Counted from the stretch's first letter, positions 32,440-43,597 are shown. The stretch is 64,000 nucleotides of DNA from Catonia carolina (GCA_035578175.1 JAQMRL010000005.1:51317722-51381721), one strand, 5' to 3'. Notes: generated by a model from the sequence alone, not told the origin. Program-made: numbers and translations.

Positions 32440-33175
32440 TTAAAAGCTAAAAAAAAGTGCATGCCAAAAAGTGCATGCGGGCAGTTACACAAACTGTGTA
32501 AAGATTTTGGCTTAAAATTGTCCATTGATAAAACCAAAATAAGGGCTTTTAAGGGAAAATATCATGTTCTTTCGAAAATAGTTGTGGACAATACCGGTAT
32601 GGAGAGAGCATCTTACTTTTGTTATTTAGGGTGTAGGCCTAATGTGCGATTTGATTCTGATCTGGATATAGAGCAGAAATTATGCCTATTCCAGAGGATA
32701 TGCGGAACTATAAGCAGAACTTTGGGTAATCGAGCGAGAAAGGTTGCAAAACTTAAGTTGTACAAAGTTATGGCAGCTCCAGTTATTCTGTACGGAAGTG
32801 AGGCGTGGACAACGACGTAAACCCAAGAGTGAAGAATCCAGACAGCAGAGATGAGATTTCTTCGAAGAACTAAGGGGTGTACACGCTTGGACAGAATAAG
32901 GAATGAGGAAATCAGGTCAGAATTAGGTATCTACAACTTGAAAGAAAAGATAAAGAATTATCGCCAAAGTTGGAGACAGCACATGGGAAGGATGTTGGAT
33001 CACAGGATACCTAAGCTGGCACACTGGTATGCTCCAGAAAGGAAAAGGGATGTCGGTAGGCCTAGGAGAAGATGGAGATAGATGATACAGTTTGTGAATT
33101 CGGAACAGGCTGCGGCCTAATCCTTGGCTGGAAGAAGAAGAAGAAGAAGAAGAAGAAGAAGAAGAAGAAGAAAAA
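32440..33175 (+). pseudogene. 5'-truncated LINE C-terminus with (GAA)n tail
   Basis: Frame 32461-32820 has LKLSIDKTKIRAFKGK, FCYLGCRPNVRFDSDLDIE and FQRICGTISRTLGN, then VAKLKLYKVMAAPVILYGSE and AWTT. After a short break, frame 32851-33081 has EMRFLRRTKGCTRLDRIRNE, SWRQHMGRMLDHRIPK and KRDVGRPRRRWR. This is the C-terminal third of an insect endonuclease/RT LINE. The RP in LGCRPNV is encoded by AGGCCT (32634-32641 octamer) and looks like a 6-bp insertion. The tail is (GAA)n at about 33132-33173. Confidence 0.85.
33132..33173. repeat. (GAA)n tract at LINE 3' end
   Basis: About 14 GAA repeats directly behind the LINE 3' UTR. Other copies of this LINE (38453-38527) also end in GAA-type repeats, so it is the retrotransposon tail and not an independent microsatellite. 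Confidence 0.9.
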
Positions 33176-33179
33176 AAGT

Positions 33180-33290
33180 AGACGGGTAGCTGTCAGCTGG
33201 TAGAAGTTTACTATTAATTGTTAAGTACCACCGGATAAGCGAGAAACTGTATAGGCCTATGGTTAGTCTACACAAGCAAACTCCAGTGAG
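33180..33290 (+). repeat. Direct repeat right of the LINE fragment
   Basis: Matches 32222-32340 over CTGTCAGCTGGTAGAAGT, the TCAAGTA/TTAAGTA block and CAAACTCCA. Relative to the left copy it has an extra AGGCCTAT at about 33254-33261 within TGTATGG. Confidence 0.5.
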
Positions 33291-33300
33291 AGTTCATGTT

Positions 33301-34146
33301 GATTTTTTTCTATTCACACACTTAATTTCCAAGTTACAAATTTTCCATTGGTTTTTGAAAAAATAAAATAGGTTAATTACTTATCCACACACAATACATT
33401 TTCTAATTAAACTAAATTTATAACACAATAATTAACCAAACTTACAACATTATTATACCATTAACTGGGAAAAATGTGGTTAGGTACCTCACTGAAAATT
33501 GTATTGAGGCTCTAACAACCTCAGAAAAAGAAAGTAAAGTCAAGAGCCAAACTAAAAAAAAATATAAACATTTAATTTTAGTCCTAAATGAATAGATAAT
33601 ACCAAAAACAAATAAGAGTATTTTTTTTAAATAGGCCTATATATGGGTAAAGACTACATTATAAAACTGAGATACGATATTTAAATATAAAATAATGATA
33701 TTAGCCAAATGTATGTACTAATGATACAAAAACTCGACATAATCTTGTAAAAATAACTAGGATTTCAATTATTTTAAAAAATAAACAATTTTTACAAATA
33801 AAGTTACACTTAAAAGCAAATAATTAAAAAAATTGAATGAACAAAAGAAGAAAAATTTACGGTATGCTTCAATATTTGGTTTTATTAAAACCGATTTTTC
33901 AACCTTAATCGACTTGAATACACTTTAGAATTACTTACTACGTCCCCGCCTCTAATAAAAATATATTCTGAGTACTCGGTGTACAACTTCACGTCTATTG
34001 AAAGTCGAAATTACGACAGGAAAGATATTAAATTGGATGGTTGTCTATAGTTCCCGATAAAAAATCAAAGTCAAAATACGTTGGTTCAAAAAAACATTTT
34101 AACATCCAGATCTAGAAATTTTCAAAAGTTAAAACCCACCGTTTTT
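33301..34146. other. Unassigned AT-rich sequence
   Basis: No feature recognised apart from a TAGGCCTA octamer at 33632-33639. Confidence 0.45.
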
Positions 34147-34525
34147 ATAGCCGATAGGCTGGTTTGAACCTCTAGAGGTTTTACTGAGTAAAAGGAGGAG
34201 TTAGGTGGTTTATCATGCCTTCGTCACTGAGTTGTAAAGTATGCTTATCAGCATGCCAGACCCTATGAAAAGCACATACTTTCCACCCTGCAAATGACAC
34301 CTTCACTTCATTCACCATAGGGTCTGATTACATAATGAAATTTATTACTTTCACAGGAGATAACTGTGACTAGTGTCTTTTACACCTCTACTTTTTCTGT
34401 TCTTAAATGATTCAGTCATTTAATTGGCTGACCATGTGATAAGAAGCAGAACTTTATTTTGTAGCCCTGGAACTAACAGATTGAGTGCTAATATTTTAAC
34501 ATTCCGCCTGTCTATTATAAACATT
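34147..34525 (-). mobile_element. RET-1 copy, subfamily b
   Basis: On the minus strand: TGTTTATAATAGACAGGCGG to AGCCTATCGGCTAT. The tail hairpin remains paired (AGCC/GGCT), but the GATGACCTAAAC end is lost. Confidence 0.8.
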
Positions 34526-34540
34526 ACTGTGAGATATGGA

Positions 34541-34687
34541 AAGGTTTTAACTTTAAATTTCCAGGTTTTAATAAATTTCTAGGTTTTAATTAATTTCCAG
34601 GTTTCAATAAACTTTTAGGTTTTAATAACTTTCTAGATTTTAATGAATTTCCAGGTTTTAATAAATTTCTAGTTTTAAAAAATTTCC
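34541..34687 (+). repeat. Minisatellite, 18-bp unit, about 7 copies
   Basis: Unit CCAGGTTTTAATAAATTT, alternating with CTAGGTTTTAATTAATTT-type variants. The last copy is 17 bp and there is a looser copy in front. It directly follows the RET-1 copy. Confidence 0.9.
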
Positions 34688-34736
34688 CGACTAAGCGTGA
34701 ATATTACTTGGCGCCTACCATTTTGTAATGATGTAC

Positions 34737-34970
34737 AGTTGGAAGGTATCTTCAACTTAAATAAGAAAATAAAAGAATATCGTGAAGACTAGAGACAGCA
34801 CATACAAAGGATGGCAGCTCAAAGAATACTTCTACAAGTCCGATGGTATGTTCTGAAAGGGAAGAGAGATCTTGGAAGTTCTAAGAAGAGATAAATTTAA
34901 ATGTAGTTTGTGAGTTCGGAACAGGCATACGCCTACTAGCCGTGTTTGTAAGATGAAGCAAAAGGACTTC
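34737..34970 (+). pseudogene. Short LINE tail fragment
   Basis: Frames give IFNLNKKIKEY and RQHIQRM, followed by KGKRDLGSSKKR and the 3' UTR block GTTTGTGAGTTCGGAACAGGC. They align in order with 32925-33115, so it is an older copy of the same LINE with several stops. Confidence 0.65.
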
Positions 34971-35002
34971 CGTTTTGTGGTCGTGCATTATATTTTCCCA
35001 CG

Positions 35003-35263
35003 GCTTCTTCACTGAGTTGAAAAGTATACTTATCAGCATGCCAGGCCCTGTAAAAAGCACATACTTTCCACGTTGCAAATGACACCTTCATTTCATTCAC
35101 CACAGAGTCTGGCTATATAATGAAATTCATTACTCTCAGAGGGGATAACTCTGACTAGTGTCTTTTACACCTCTACCTGTTTTGTTCGTAAATGCTTCGG
35201 TCATATAATTGCCTGACCATGTGATAAGAAACAGAACTATTTTTTGTAGCCCTGGAAATCACG
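35003..35263 (-). mobile_element. RET-1 fragment, subfamily b
   Basis: The middle and 5' two thirds are present, from TCCAGGGCTACAAAAAATAG to GATAAGTATACTTTTCAACT. It lacks the 3' tail and directly abuts the LINE fragment. Confidence 0.75.
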
Positions 35264-35869
35264 AACTATGTTTTAGTATTATCATAGTTTAATGAGGAAC
35301 TCCATTGTAACACTGATTTTTGGCGCGTAGATAATGTGTAATATTACAAGTAAGTTATAATAAACTGGTGAAGTAAATCAATTTCGTTAATAAATATAAA
35401 TAAATTCCAAAGAATAACGAAGTTGAAGACGAATGGAATTTACTAATCCGAATGATAATACCCAATTATCGACGTATTGCAGGAATAAGTAGTAATATGG
35501 AAATTAAGAGATGGTAATAATACTGATGATAAAGGTGGTGAAGAAACTGGTTCTACAGCCTTGTAAAAAATGCAGCCAAACGGAAGTAGATGCTAGGAAA
35601 AGATCCTATTAATACACACCGAATTAAAAGGCGACGTTAACTTCAAATAAATTAATCAATGAATAAGTTTTATCTTTTATTTGTAATCGGGAACTCTAGT
35701 TTAATATTTTAAACATGAAAGTTTAAGCGACAATTTCAATCTTAAACAGTTTTACCAAGTTTTAGACGAACGAAAAAATTACTTATAACTTCAAAACTCT
35801 TAATCTATATAGCCAGCAAATCTGGAATTTTAATACGAAGGAAGTTTAATTAATGTAAAGAAAAATCGA
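35264..35869. other. Unassigned AT-rich sequence
   Basis: No gene recognised. Confidence 0.45.
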
Positions 35870-36080
35870 TTAATTAATTGATGATGAAACTTACAGTACT
35901 TTTCAATATAATCTTCAGCAACATTTAAACACTTTTCCTACCGTTGTGAAAAGAGTATTAGGTTTATCTTTGCTGTTTGAAGTGTTCTTGTACTGCTTTC
36001 TTGATCGCTTTGTTGTCAAACTTCTTGCCACCTAAAAACTTCCCAACCCAAGTTCTCGAACGTTTCTCTCGTTCATATAT
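35870..36080 (-). pseudogene. MAR-3, mariner-like transposase C-terminal fragment
   Basis: The minus-strand frame gives FLGGKKFDNKAIKKAVQEHF, then after a break KCLNVAEDYIEK. This order, LGGKKF...AVQEWF...KCLN-.GDYIEK, is the extreme C-terminus of one class of mariner-like transposases. The catalytic D residues and the ends are missing, and boundaries are approximate. It differs from MAR-1, MAR-2 and MAR-4. Confidence 0.6.
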
Positions 36081-36149
36081 GAGATGATATATCCAGCATA
36101 CATCCAATTTGGTCTTTGAAGGGACTTGTATATTGTTAATTTGCCTAGT

Positions 36150-36325
36150 CAAAAGTATTGGCCGGCCTGATGGGGTAGTAGTTAGAGTATTTTGGTTCTA
36201 TGCTGGGATCCCGGGTTCGAGTCCTGGTCAGGTCTGGCATTTTTTATCACTCATTATTATGCATCATCATTCTCCAACGTCTGCATTAGTAGAAATTTCA
36301 AAACAGACAGACGTAAAACCAACAA
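36150..36325 (+). mobile_element. SINE-B copy
   Basis: Head GGCCGGCCTGATGGGGTAGT (A-box region), B box GGGTTCGAGTCCTGG, linker with TTATGCATCATCATTCTCC and GTCTGCATTAG, and tail AGACGTAAAACCAACAAAAAAA. A likely duplication (A)AAGTATTG flanks it (36151-36159 and 36334-36341). Confidence 0.8.
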
Positions 36326-36403
36326 AAAAAATAGTTGAAGTATTGAAAGTCGAAACATCAGTATTTACAATTTAATGTCGAAGTTGTTTTTTTTAGCTAA
36401 AAT

Positions 36404-36482
36404 ATGTGTGTGTGTGCATGCGTACGCACGCGCGCGTTTGTTTGTGTGCGTGTATTTGCGCGCGCGTGTGTGTGTGTGTGTG
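36404..36482. repeat. TG/CG alternating purine-pyrimidine tract
   Basis: GTGTGTGTGTGCATGCG, then GTACGCACGCGCGCG, a TTTG break, and GCGCGCGCGTGTGTGTGTGTG. Nearly continuous purine-pyrimidine alternation with many CG steps. Confidence 0.9.
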
Positions 36483-36489
36483 CAAGGGA

Positions 36490-36830
36490 AATTAACAATT
36501 AATGGAAACGATTAGAAAAAGGCCAAAATTTTACGACCACCTGTATAAAATAGATGACAACCGATTGACAAAACACATTTTTAAGACACTGAACAATTTT
36601 TAGACCTAAGGTGTCAGTTAAATGGTTTTAAGAAGTCGGAAAATATACTGAGAAAATTGAATTAAATCGAGAAAATTCTATGAACCAAACCAAATCCAGA
36701 TAACTAATGACGAACTTTAATTAACGGCTTCCATGATGAGCAAAAATAGAACACCGGGACAGAAGAAAGAAGAAAAGCCTATAGTGAACAAATGCTGAGA
36801 ATGTGGTCTGTAAAAAGAGCTCCCACAAAC
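36490..36830 (+). pseudogene. LINE C-terminal remnant
   Basis: Frames give RPKFYDHLYKIDDNRLTKH and IFKTLNNF, and later MMSKNRTPGQKKEE. It is a second, more continuous relative of the LINE at 21195-21810. Several stops. It directly follows the TG/CG tract. Confidence 0.65.
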
Positions 36831-37404
36831 GTCTAAAGTGTGGTGACATGTGTTCTAAAATTGCCTCTATACAAGGAAAAAATATGTGCGTTTGTCTGAT
36901 ATTGTGTAGTACAATATTTTATTTTGCCCACTCCCCTTAAAAAATATCTGAATATTTGCCTGAAATATGATTGACACAAAGGTTTTACACTACGATGACA
37001 CGAAATTGAAAAAAAAAGTAATACAAAATATAAAAGTTTTTTAATAGTTATATTTTGGAAACTGAAAGTACGAGAAAACTGAAAGTATAATGAGTTTTTT
37101 TTAATTTTCTTAAACGTACGTACGTATAACTTATATTAATTATATAAAAATTACAAAAGATTGATTTGTCATGGTTATAAGATTAATAATTAAAACATTG
37201 ACAGGACGAAATTCAATAAGTGCAATTTATAAGATTATGTAAGTACTATTTCGTCAGAGTCATTAAAATGTAATTTGATAGGCCTAATTATAATTAATAA
37301 GGGTCCTTGACACTTAAGTTCGCTTTACTTTTTGTTTAGTCTATGTAAGTGTCTGGTAAATAAATTATTTTTTTTTATGAATTATAATAATATACGTAAA
37401 CTTA
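36831..37404. other. Unassigned AT-rich sequence
   Basis: No gene recognised. TAGGCCTA is at 37279-37286. Confidence 0.45.
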
Positions 37405-38197
37405 CAAAAAAATCTGGTTTGAAACACTCACATAACTTTCTCTTGCCAATGCAAATAATTAACGATATAACCTAACATTAGTAATAAAACATTAGAAATA
37501 AACAAAAATATAACTTCAAAAAACATAACCTTTTTTAATCATGAGTGAATAATGCAAAATGAAAATCAACCTCAGTTTGCCTTTAAAATAAGGGAAATCA
37601 CTCTTTCACGCTAAACTGGCTCTGTAGAGAAAAATGCTTTAGATAAAAGTTGTAGATCTTTTAATTTCCTATAAATTTGATCATACACTTTTGTCGTTAA
37701 TTGCATACAAAGGTTGAAATTTTAAAAAATCGATTCTATTTTACAGATTTTCATGAAAAAACAGAAAATCACTAATTACCGCTAAACTAAGCATTATACA
37801 AAAAATGTTTGAAATAAAAGCTAATAAATGTTTGAAAAGGATTTTAAATTCTCTAAAAATTGTTCTGTATACATTTTTGCGCTAAAATGCATATTAAAGC
37901 CGCAATCTTAAAAAACCATTTTTTACGAGGAAACAGCTTTTTCAAGAATTCAGTAGACATGGCGCCTACCGTATCTTGTAGAGCATAAAAAATTTAGTAA
38001 ACGAGTTGATTTTTTAAAAAAATCGTAGGAGCCGTTTTTGAGAAAATCGCAAAAAAAATTTAAAATGACATGAATAAACTACTACTTCCGGTTGACCGAT
38101 TTTGATGGAATGTTCGTGTCGGGTCCGGTAGTATTATCTAACTTAAGTTTCAAGTTCGTATACGATGTTCGTTCTTGAAATATTCTGTTCACACGCG

Positions 38198-38245
<48 letters not shown>

Positions 38246-38396
38246 GACAGACAGACCAATCGCTAAAAACATGTTTTTTTTGGGTTCAGGGAGTCTGAAA
38301 TCGTGTATATCCGGTGATAACTCAATTTTGAAAAATCGACATGAAACCAATAACTTACTTTCCTTCCTATATATTCATATAGGCAAGAGAAAGTTA
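37405..38396 (+). mobile_element. HLT-1 copy, near full length
   Basis: The best forward copy: left end AAAAAATCTGGTTTGAAACAC, ACTTTCTCTTGCC, both 165-bp units (the second with a partly lost hairpin), and (CG)n(CA)n at 38198-38240 followed by CAGACAGACAGAC. The right end has a perfect CCTATATATTCATATAGG hairpin and GGCAAGAGAAAGT, an exact reverse complement of the left 13-mer. Confidence 0.85.
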
Positions 38397-38452
38397 AGAA
38401 AAGTTATTGTACTCGTACTTTAAGTTAAAAGGCCCTAACTGATCTCACTGCC

Positions 38453-38527
38453 CGGTTTTCGGAACAGGCAGTAGGCCTACTGCATAATCCGTGAAGTGAA
38501 GAAGAAAAAGGAGGAGGAGAAGAAGAT
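38453..38527 (+). mobile_element. LINE 3' UTR fragment with GAA-type tail
   Basis: CGGAACAGGCAGTAGGCCTA, then CTGCATAATCC and GAAGAAGAAAAAGGAGGAGG correspond to the 3' end of the LINE at 32440-33175. No coding part. Confidence 0.65.
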
Positions 38528-38609
38528 TTGTGAAATTACCGATCACTTTTGTCATTTTCAAACAAAAGAAGGGGTGGGGCAAAATGTTTCTTTTCTCAAA
38601 TGAGTTACG

Positions 38610-38661
38610 TTAAATCCCAGTCACGGTAAATACAAGACCGGTAAATCGAGAACCTACTGTA
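38610..38661. mobile_element. Tigger/pogo-like end fragment
   Basis: Read from the right: CAGTAGGTTCTCGATTTACC, GGTCTTG, then TATTTACCGTGACTGGG, with TA outside (38660-38661). The layout, CAGT followed by two spaced TTTACCG motifs, is that of the other POGO ends. Its partner is not visible. Confidence 0.5.
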
Positions 38662-39915
38662 TTTAACTGTATACTTCAGTTTTTCAAACTTATTTAAAAC
38701 ACATTATTTACAGGACAGTTGAATAAGGGATAATAAGGGCCTTTATTCAATATTAATTTTGAACCAAAATATTTCATTGTCATGATTTTCATTAACCTTG
38801 ATTAATACAATTTTCCAAGAAAATTTGTATATAGACTACTTTATTAAACGGTGAATCAGTATTAAGATTGTATTTCAGCTCCCACAGTAAATAGATTTAA
38901 ATTTAACAGTAAGAGTTATTTTAAGAAAATAATTAAAACTATTGTATAATTACGATGAATTCTTCAGCATATTACCTGAAACTATTTTTAAACTTTTATA
39001 AATTTTAAAATAAAAGTATGCAATTTGTCTGCTTCTAAATAGTAGGTATATTTATTTAAAGTATTTTTATAGCATTATATAAACATCAGTTTAGTAAGTG
39101 TACACTATTTACGGTTGAGTTGTGTGTTATACGGACACATTATAGGTAAAATACCTTTAAACAGTTGTCTTAGTTATTTCCCACGTGCGGTTTCCTTGGA
39201 TCTAAATTAGTACCGCTTTAAACTTTTGAAATATATGGACATACTTGTCTGTCTGTTTCTATTTTAAAAGAACACCTCCTACCACCTGGTGTGCGTTTAA
39301 GAATGTAAATAAATAGTATTGCTAGTTATAAAAAGGTATATCTTTTAACTAATACAATATTATTGTACAATGCGTATACACAATACTTTTTACAAGTAAT
39401 CATAAACTTCTTCTTAAGGTTTAACACTTATAGTTTAGCGGACATTTTTACTTAAACATCATTGAATATACTGCTAAATTTACTCTCTCATGTTCTCCTA
39501 CACCCTCCCCTTCTATTTTACTACTTCTCTTTCCTTTTTTATCACTTTCTTTTTTCTTTCTTTCATATTTTTACTCCATTCATACAACACTGTGAGAACT
39601 AAATTCTCAATGAAAAATCTGAATGTTAGTAATAAAAATTATCTAAATTATAACTACAAATCTCTAATATAATAAACTTTTATTACCCTCGGAGGAGTGA
39701 GTTAAATAAATTGGTTTATTGTTTTTTCCGATTTTAATCCGTATTCTAATTTTTTGAATTTGTATGTCTAACGTCGATAATATAGACTCGAACATTAGCT
39801 ATACAGTTAAAGTATTGTGATAGAAGTTAAAATTCTCGTAACATTTTCTATTTCATATAAACAATTGCAAATTTTTATTCATAACATTCTTACATTTTAA
39901 AGGATTTCAGAGTTA
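38662..39915. other. Unassigned AT-rich sequence
   Basis: No gene recognised. The 60-codon frame at 39490-39672 is a pyrimidine-rich artefact. Confidence 0.45.
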
Positions 39916-39917
39916 TA

Positions 39918-40958
39918 CAGTGGAGCGTCAGTTATCCGAACTAATTGGGACCAGAGTGGTTCTGATAATCAAATAGTTCGGATAATCAAATATCCTAAAT
40001 AGAGTAATTTGATACACTGTACTGCAACAATGCAATATAACCTAAATGTTTAACAGGTTAATAAAGGCTAACATAAACTTTGGTTTAAAAAACCACTAAT
40101 TTATTGTAACTGTAGTAGTACAATCAATAAGATCATAAAAATAAAGGGAAAATACAGACCTTTAAAACTGAATAAATTTAACGAAGTAAAATCCGTTAGG
40201 AAATATTTTTTAACACACTTGTACGAGTGTTCATGCCAGTAGTGGTTTGGTCAATAAGGAATACTTCTTAGGAGTTAAGCGTGGTTTACGTGAAGCAATC
40301 CGCCGAAAATGTTCAGAATTGTGCCAAAACCGCTCGTGGAAATTGCTTCACGATAATGCTCACGCTCACGCTTCATTGCTTGTCCGTACTTTTTTGGCAA
40401 AGAATAACACCATTATGTTACCTCAGCCACATATTCACCGGACACGACCCCCGGCGACTTCTTTCTATTCCCGAAGCTGAAGAAAACCATGAAAGGACGA
40501 CGTTTTGCCACCATTGAAGACATAAAACCAGAATCACTAAAGGAACTGAAAACAATAGTACCAAAAAGTGAGTTCCAGAAATGCTTCCAAGATTGGAGAA
40601 AGCTTTAGCACAAATGAATTATATCTGAGGGGATTACTTTGAAAGGAAAAAATTGATATAGATGAAAAAATAAAGAATGTTTAAGAAAAACTAAAATTCT
40701 CGTCATTTTACTATCAAACCTCGTTCATACTATACAGTAATTATTAAAAAAATCTTAAATTTTTTTTGAACTAAGACTGAACTTATTTTTGTGGTAGTAA
40801 TATCTCCATTCCTTTAGTCTTTAGTCATTCATTTTCTCAGCGTTCAGGGCAGTAAAGGCCTCTGCGTGCGTAAATAGGCTATGTAATCTTTCCATCGATG
40901 GTGGTTCGGATAATTGACGGTTCGGATGACTGACGTTCGAATAATCGACGCTCCTGTG
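39918..40958. mobile_element. POGO-2, Tigger/pogo-like element holding MAR-2
   Basis: TA duplications at 39916-39917 and 40959-40960. The left end CAGTGGAGCGTCAGTTATCC, with repeated TTCGGATAATC motifs, mirrors the right end, which read inward is CACAGGAGCGTCGATTATTC with further CATCCGAAC and ATTATCCGAAC motifs. It has no transposase of its own; a mariner fragment lies at 40200-40733. Confidence 0.75.
40200..40733 (+). pseudogene. MAR-2, mariner transposase C-terminal half, frameshifted
   Basis: VNKEYFLGVKRGLREAIRRK, SWKLLHDNAHAHASLLVRTF (second catalytic D) and AKNNTIMLPQPH are followed by a frameshift where the third D (PGDFF) should be. The next frame gives KLKKTMKGRRFATIEDIK, then LKELKTIVPKSEFQKCF and QDWRK. 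The 3' end TCGTCATTTTACTATCAAACCTCG is mariner-like. The N-terminal half and left end are missing. This is a SETMAR-type mariner, different from MAR-1. Confidence 0.75.
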
Positions 40959-41200
40959 TAGTTATTTTGATTATTGTTTGAAAAGACTATTAATAATTAA
41001 AATGATCAAAAAAGCATTATTATTTGATGTATAATAAATATACACCTGTCAGGTGGAATGCGACAAATAGTGTACCTAAATAAACGCAACTACTGAAAGG
41101 TTAAAGAAGTAAAAATGGATAATTGCTGATACCGTAGCAGTTGATAACCTTTTACATAAACTAATCAAAATCATGTCAGTTTATAATCTATTTAAATAAT

Positions 41201-41596
41201 TGTGTTGTTTAGGTCAACAGCCGGAAGGCTGGTTTGAACCTCTAGAGGATTTATTAAGTAAAAACGAGGAGTGGGGTGGTTTACTATTACCTTCCTCACT
41301 GAGTTGAAAGAGTATGCTTATCAGCATGTCAGGCCTTCCGAAAAGCATCCACTTTCCACCGTGCTAATGACATCTTCACTTCATTCACCACAGGGTCTGG
41401 CTGAATAGTGAAATTCATTACTCTCAGAGAAAATAACTCTGACTAGTGTATTTTACACCTCTACCTCTACTGTTCTTAAATAGATCAGTCATATAATTAG
41501 CTGACTATGTGATAAGAAACGGAACTATTTTTTTGTAGCCCTGGAACCAACAGATCGAGTGCAATTAATTTAACATTCCACCTGCCCGTTATGAGC
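41201..41596 (-). mobile_element. RET-1 copy, subfamily b, full length with 12-bp duplication
   Basis: ATCTATTTAAAT at 41186-41197 and 41597-41608 flanks a complete copy. The tail hairpin is CAGCCTTCCGGCTG (perfect stem). This is the cleanest example of a RET-1 target duplication. Confidence 0.9.
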
Positions 41597-41677
41597 ATCT
41601 ATTTAAATTAATAAGTTTAATTAAGTTAAATTATCTAAGCATGAACTATTATATAAAGTTGTCCATAATTTTGTTTT

Positions 41678-41985
41678 AAATCCCAAATGTGTGTACGTTG
41701 CAATCTGTTTAACTTAAGAACAATAAGCAACTCCATGACATAAATAGATAAGGATGATGTGTATGACGTGTAAATGAGGTGTAGTCTTCTACAGACCGAC
41801 CATTCCGGAGAAAGTATATTTAAATTGAATATCAAGAATCAAATTACACCGTTAATACTGTCTAGTATTCAAATCCGTATAAAAGTAACTACCTTAAGAT
41901 TTCAACCAGGAACCTTCGTCTTCGAAAATCAGCCATTAAACAGCTGATTCGCGGCGACTTCTTAACCATTAGACCAATCCCGGGA
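41678..41985 (-). mobile_element. SINE-A copy
   Basis: Complete from CAAATGTGTGTACGTTGCAA (3' end) to the head at CCCGGGATTGGTCTAATGG on the minus strand. The B box is reduced to GGTTGAAATC. Confidence 0.8.
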
Positions 41986-42056
41986 AATTCATAAATTTGA
42001 TGTTTATTTTTTGTTTCAAAATTAATAGCAACGGTTTTTAATGATTAAATAGATAT

Positions 42057-42441
42057 TTGTTGTTTAGGTCATCAGCCGAAGGCTATTTGAACCTGTAGAG
42101 GTTTTACTAAGTACAACGAGAAATGAGATGGTTTAAAATTGCCTTTCTCACTGAGTGGAAAAGTACGCTTATCAGTATGCCGGGCCCTCTGAAAAGCACA
42201 TATTTTCCACTCTGCAAATGACGCCTTCACTTTATTCACCACAGGATCTGGCTGTATAATAAAATTCATTACTTTCAGAGGAGATAACTCTGATTATTGT
42301 CTTTTACGCCTCTACTTCTTCTGCTCTTAAATGATTCAGTCATTTAATTGGCTGACCAAGAAACAGAACTATTTATTTTAGCCCTGCAACGAACAGATTG
42401 AGTGTAAATAATTTGACACTCAACCTGCCTGTTATGGGCAG
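42057..42441 (-). mobile_element. RET-1 copy, subfamily a, with intact short frame
   Basis: Full length, with the 3' end TGACCTAAACAACA at the left. The minus-strand frame at 42269-42072 (MNFIIQPDPVVNKVKASFAE...) matches the frame in the copy at 29626. A decayed duplication, AAATAGATATT versus AAATAGAAGATATT, flanks it. Confidence 0.85.
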
Positions 42442-42474
42442 AAAATAGAAGATATTAAATAATTATTAAATACT

Positions 42475-42808
42475 GATCCACCTGGTTTGTCTAGAGGTCA
42501 AGTCGTCGCCGCGAGTCAGCTGTTTAACATCTGATTTTTGGAGACGATGGTTCCTGGGTCAAATCCTAGTAAAGGTAGTTACTTTTATACAGATTTGAAT
42601 ACTTGACAGTGGTTACCGGAGTACTTTAATGGTTATGGTTCAATTAACTGTACTCTGTCAGGAATGGTCTGCATGGGTCTGTACAAGACTACGCATCATT
42701 CACACATATTACACGTCATTCTCATCTATTTGGATCATGGGATTGCTTATTGTACTGAATTGAACAGATTGCAAGGTACTCACATTAGGGATAAAAAAAA
42801 TATAAATT
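42475..42808 (+). mobile_element. SINE-A copy, full length
   Basis: Head CCACCTGGTTTGTCTAGAGG, B box GGGTCAAATCC, body to CACATTAGGGATAAAAAAAA. It follows the RET-1 copy by 34 bp. Confidence 0.85.
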
Positions 42809-43597
42809 TGTATACGTGAAAAGTAGCTAAACGTCAGTTACTTAATAAATTCTGGATTATAATTGGTTAGAAATATTTGAGTTCTATGTGAAGGAATATT
42901 ACAAAAAAATCTATTAATTAATTGTTTATCAATCAATTTAGTAAATATTAGAATTTTTTACAAAATAAATAGAAATTATTGGATAAATTATCGGTGTTAG
43001 AAAAGTCATAAATTTTGAAGTAATTTCCTCAGTATTTTAGTGAACTATTGTTTGAAAGGAAAATAGACATTCAGCCCATTTGTATAGCATCCTTCTCAAT
43101 AAAATACTAGTAAAGAGCGTGGGAAACATACAAGTTCAGGTAATTGTTGACTCCTTGCTGGGTTGTTAGGACATCAAACAGCGCATTGTATGCTTCTTTT
43201 TCAATTGTTTATCTACTTTTACTTCTTTCATTATGTGTTTCTTTCTATACCTTTTACCAATAATTTATTTTTATTATCTGTTCCGCCACACATATCCTTT
43301 TACGATTTTATTTCTTTCGGTTCTTCATTTCCCATAAGTTCTAATAAAACTGTTTCATCTATCTGTTCTTTTATATGCTTTTTTGATGAAACTTAAAATT
43401 TTATTCATTCCCAAAAAACCAATATTATCTAATCTAAAATAAAAACATACCTGTTAAAATGTACAGTAAGGATTTGTGAGTATCGTTGAGTCGTTTAATG
43501 AAAGAAGACAGAGTGTCCGAAATAATATTAGCTCTCCATCTGTTTTTAGGCGATTTTTTTTGTTAAACATTTTTCTGTGTATGTTTTTAGTGCTTGT
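42809..43597. other. Unassigned AT-rich sequence
   Basis: A 77-codon frame at 43163-43396 is hydrophobic and phenylalanine-rich but shows no known motif; it fits T-rich noncoding DNA. Confidence 0.4.

Noticed and set aside
33132..33173. Independent GAA microsatellite
   Set aside because: It sits exactly at the LINE 3' end and related LINE tails end similarly, so it is the retrotransposon tail.
38190..38240. CRISPR-like or satellite array
   Set aside because: Plain CG/CA dinucleotide repeat inside HLT-1; no spacer-repeat structure exists anywhere in the window.
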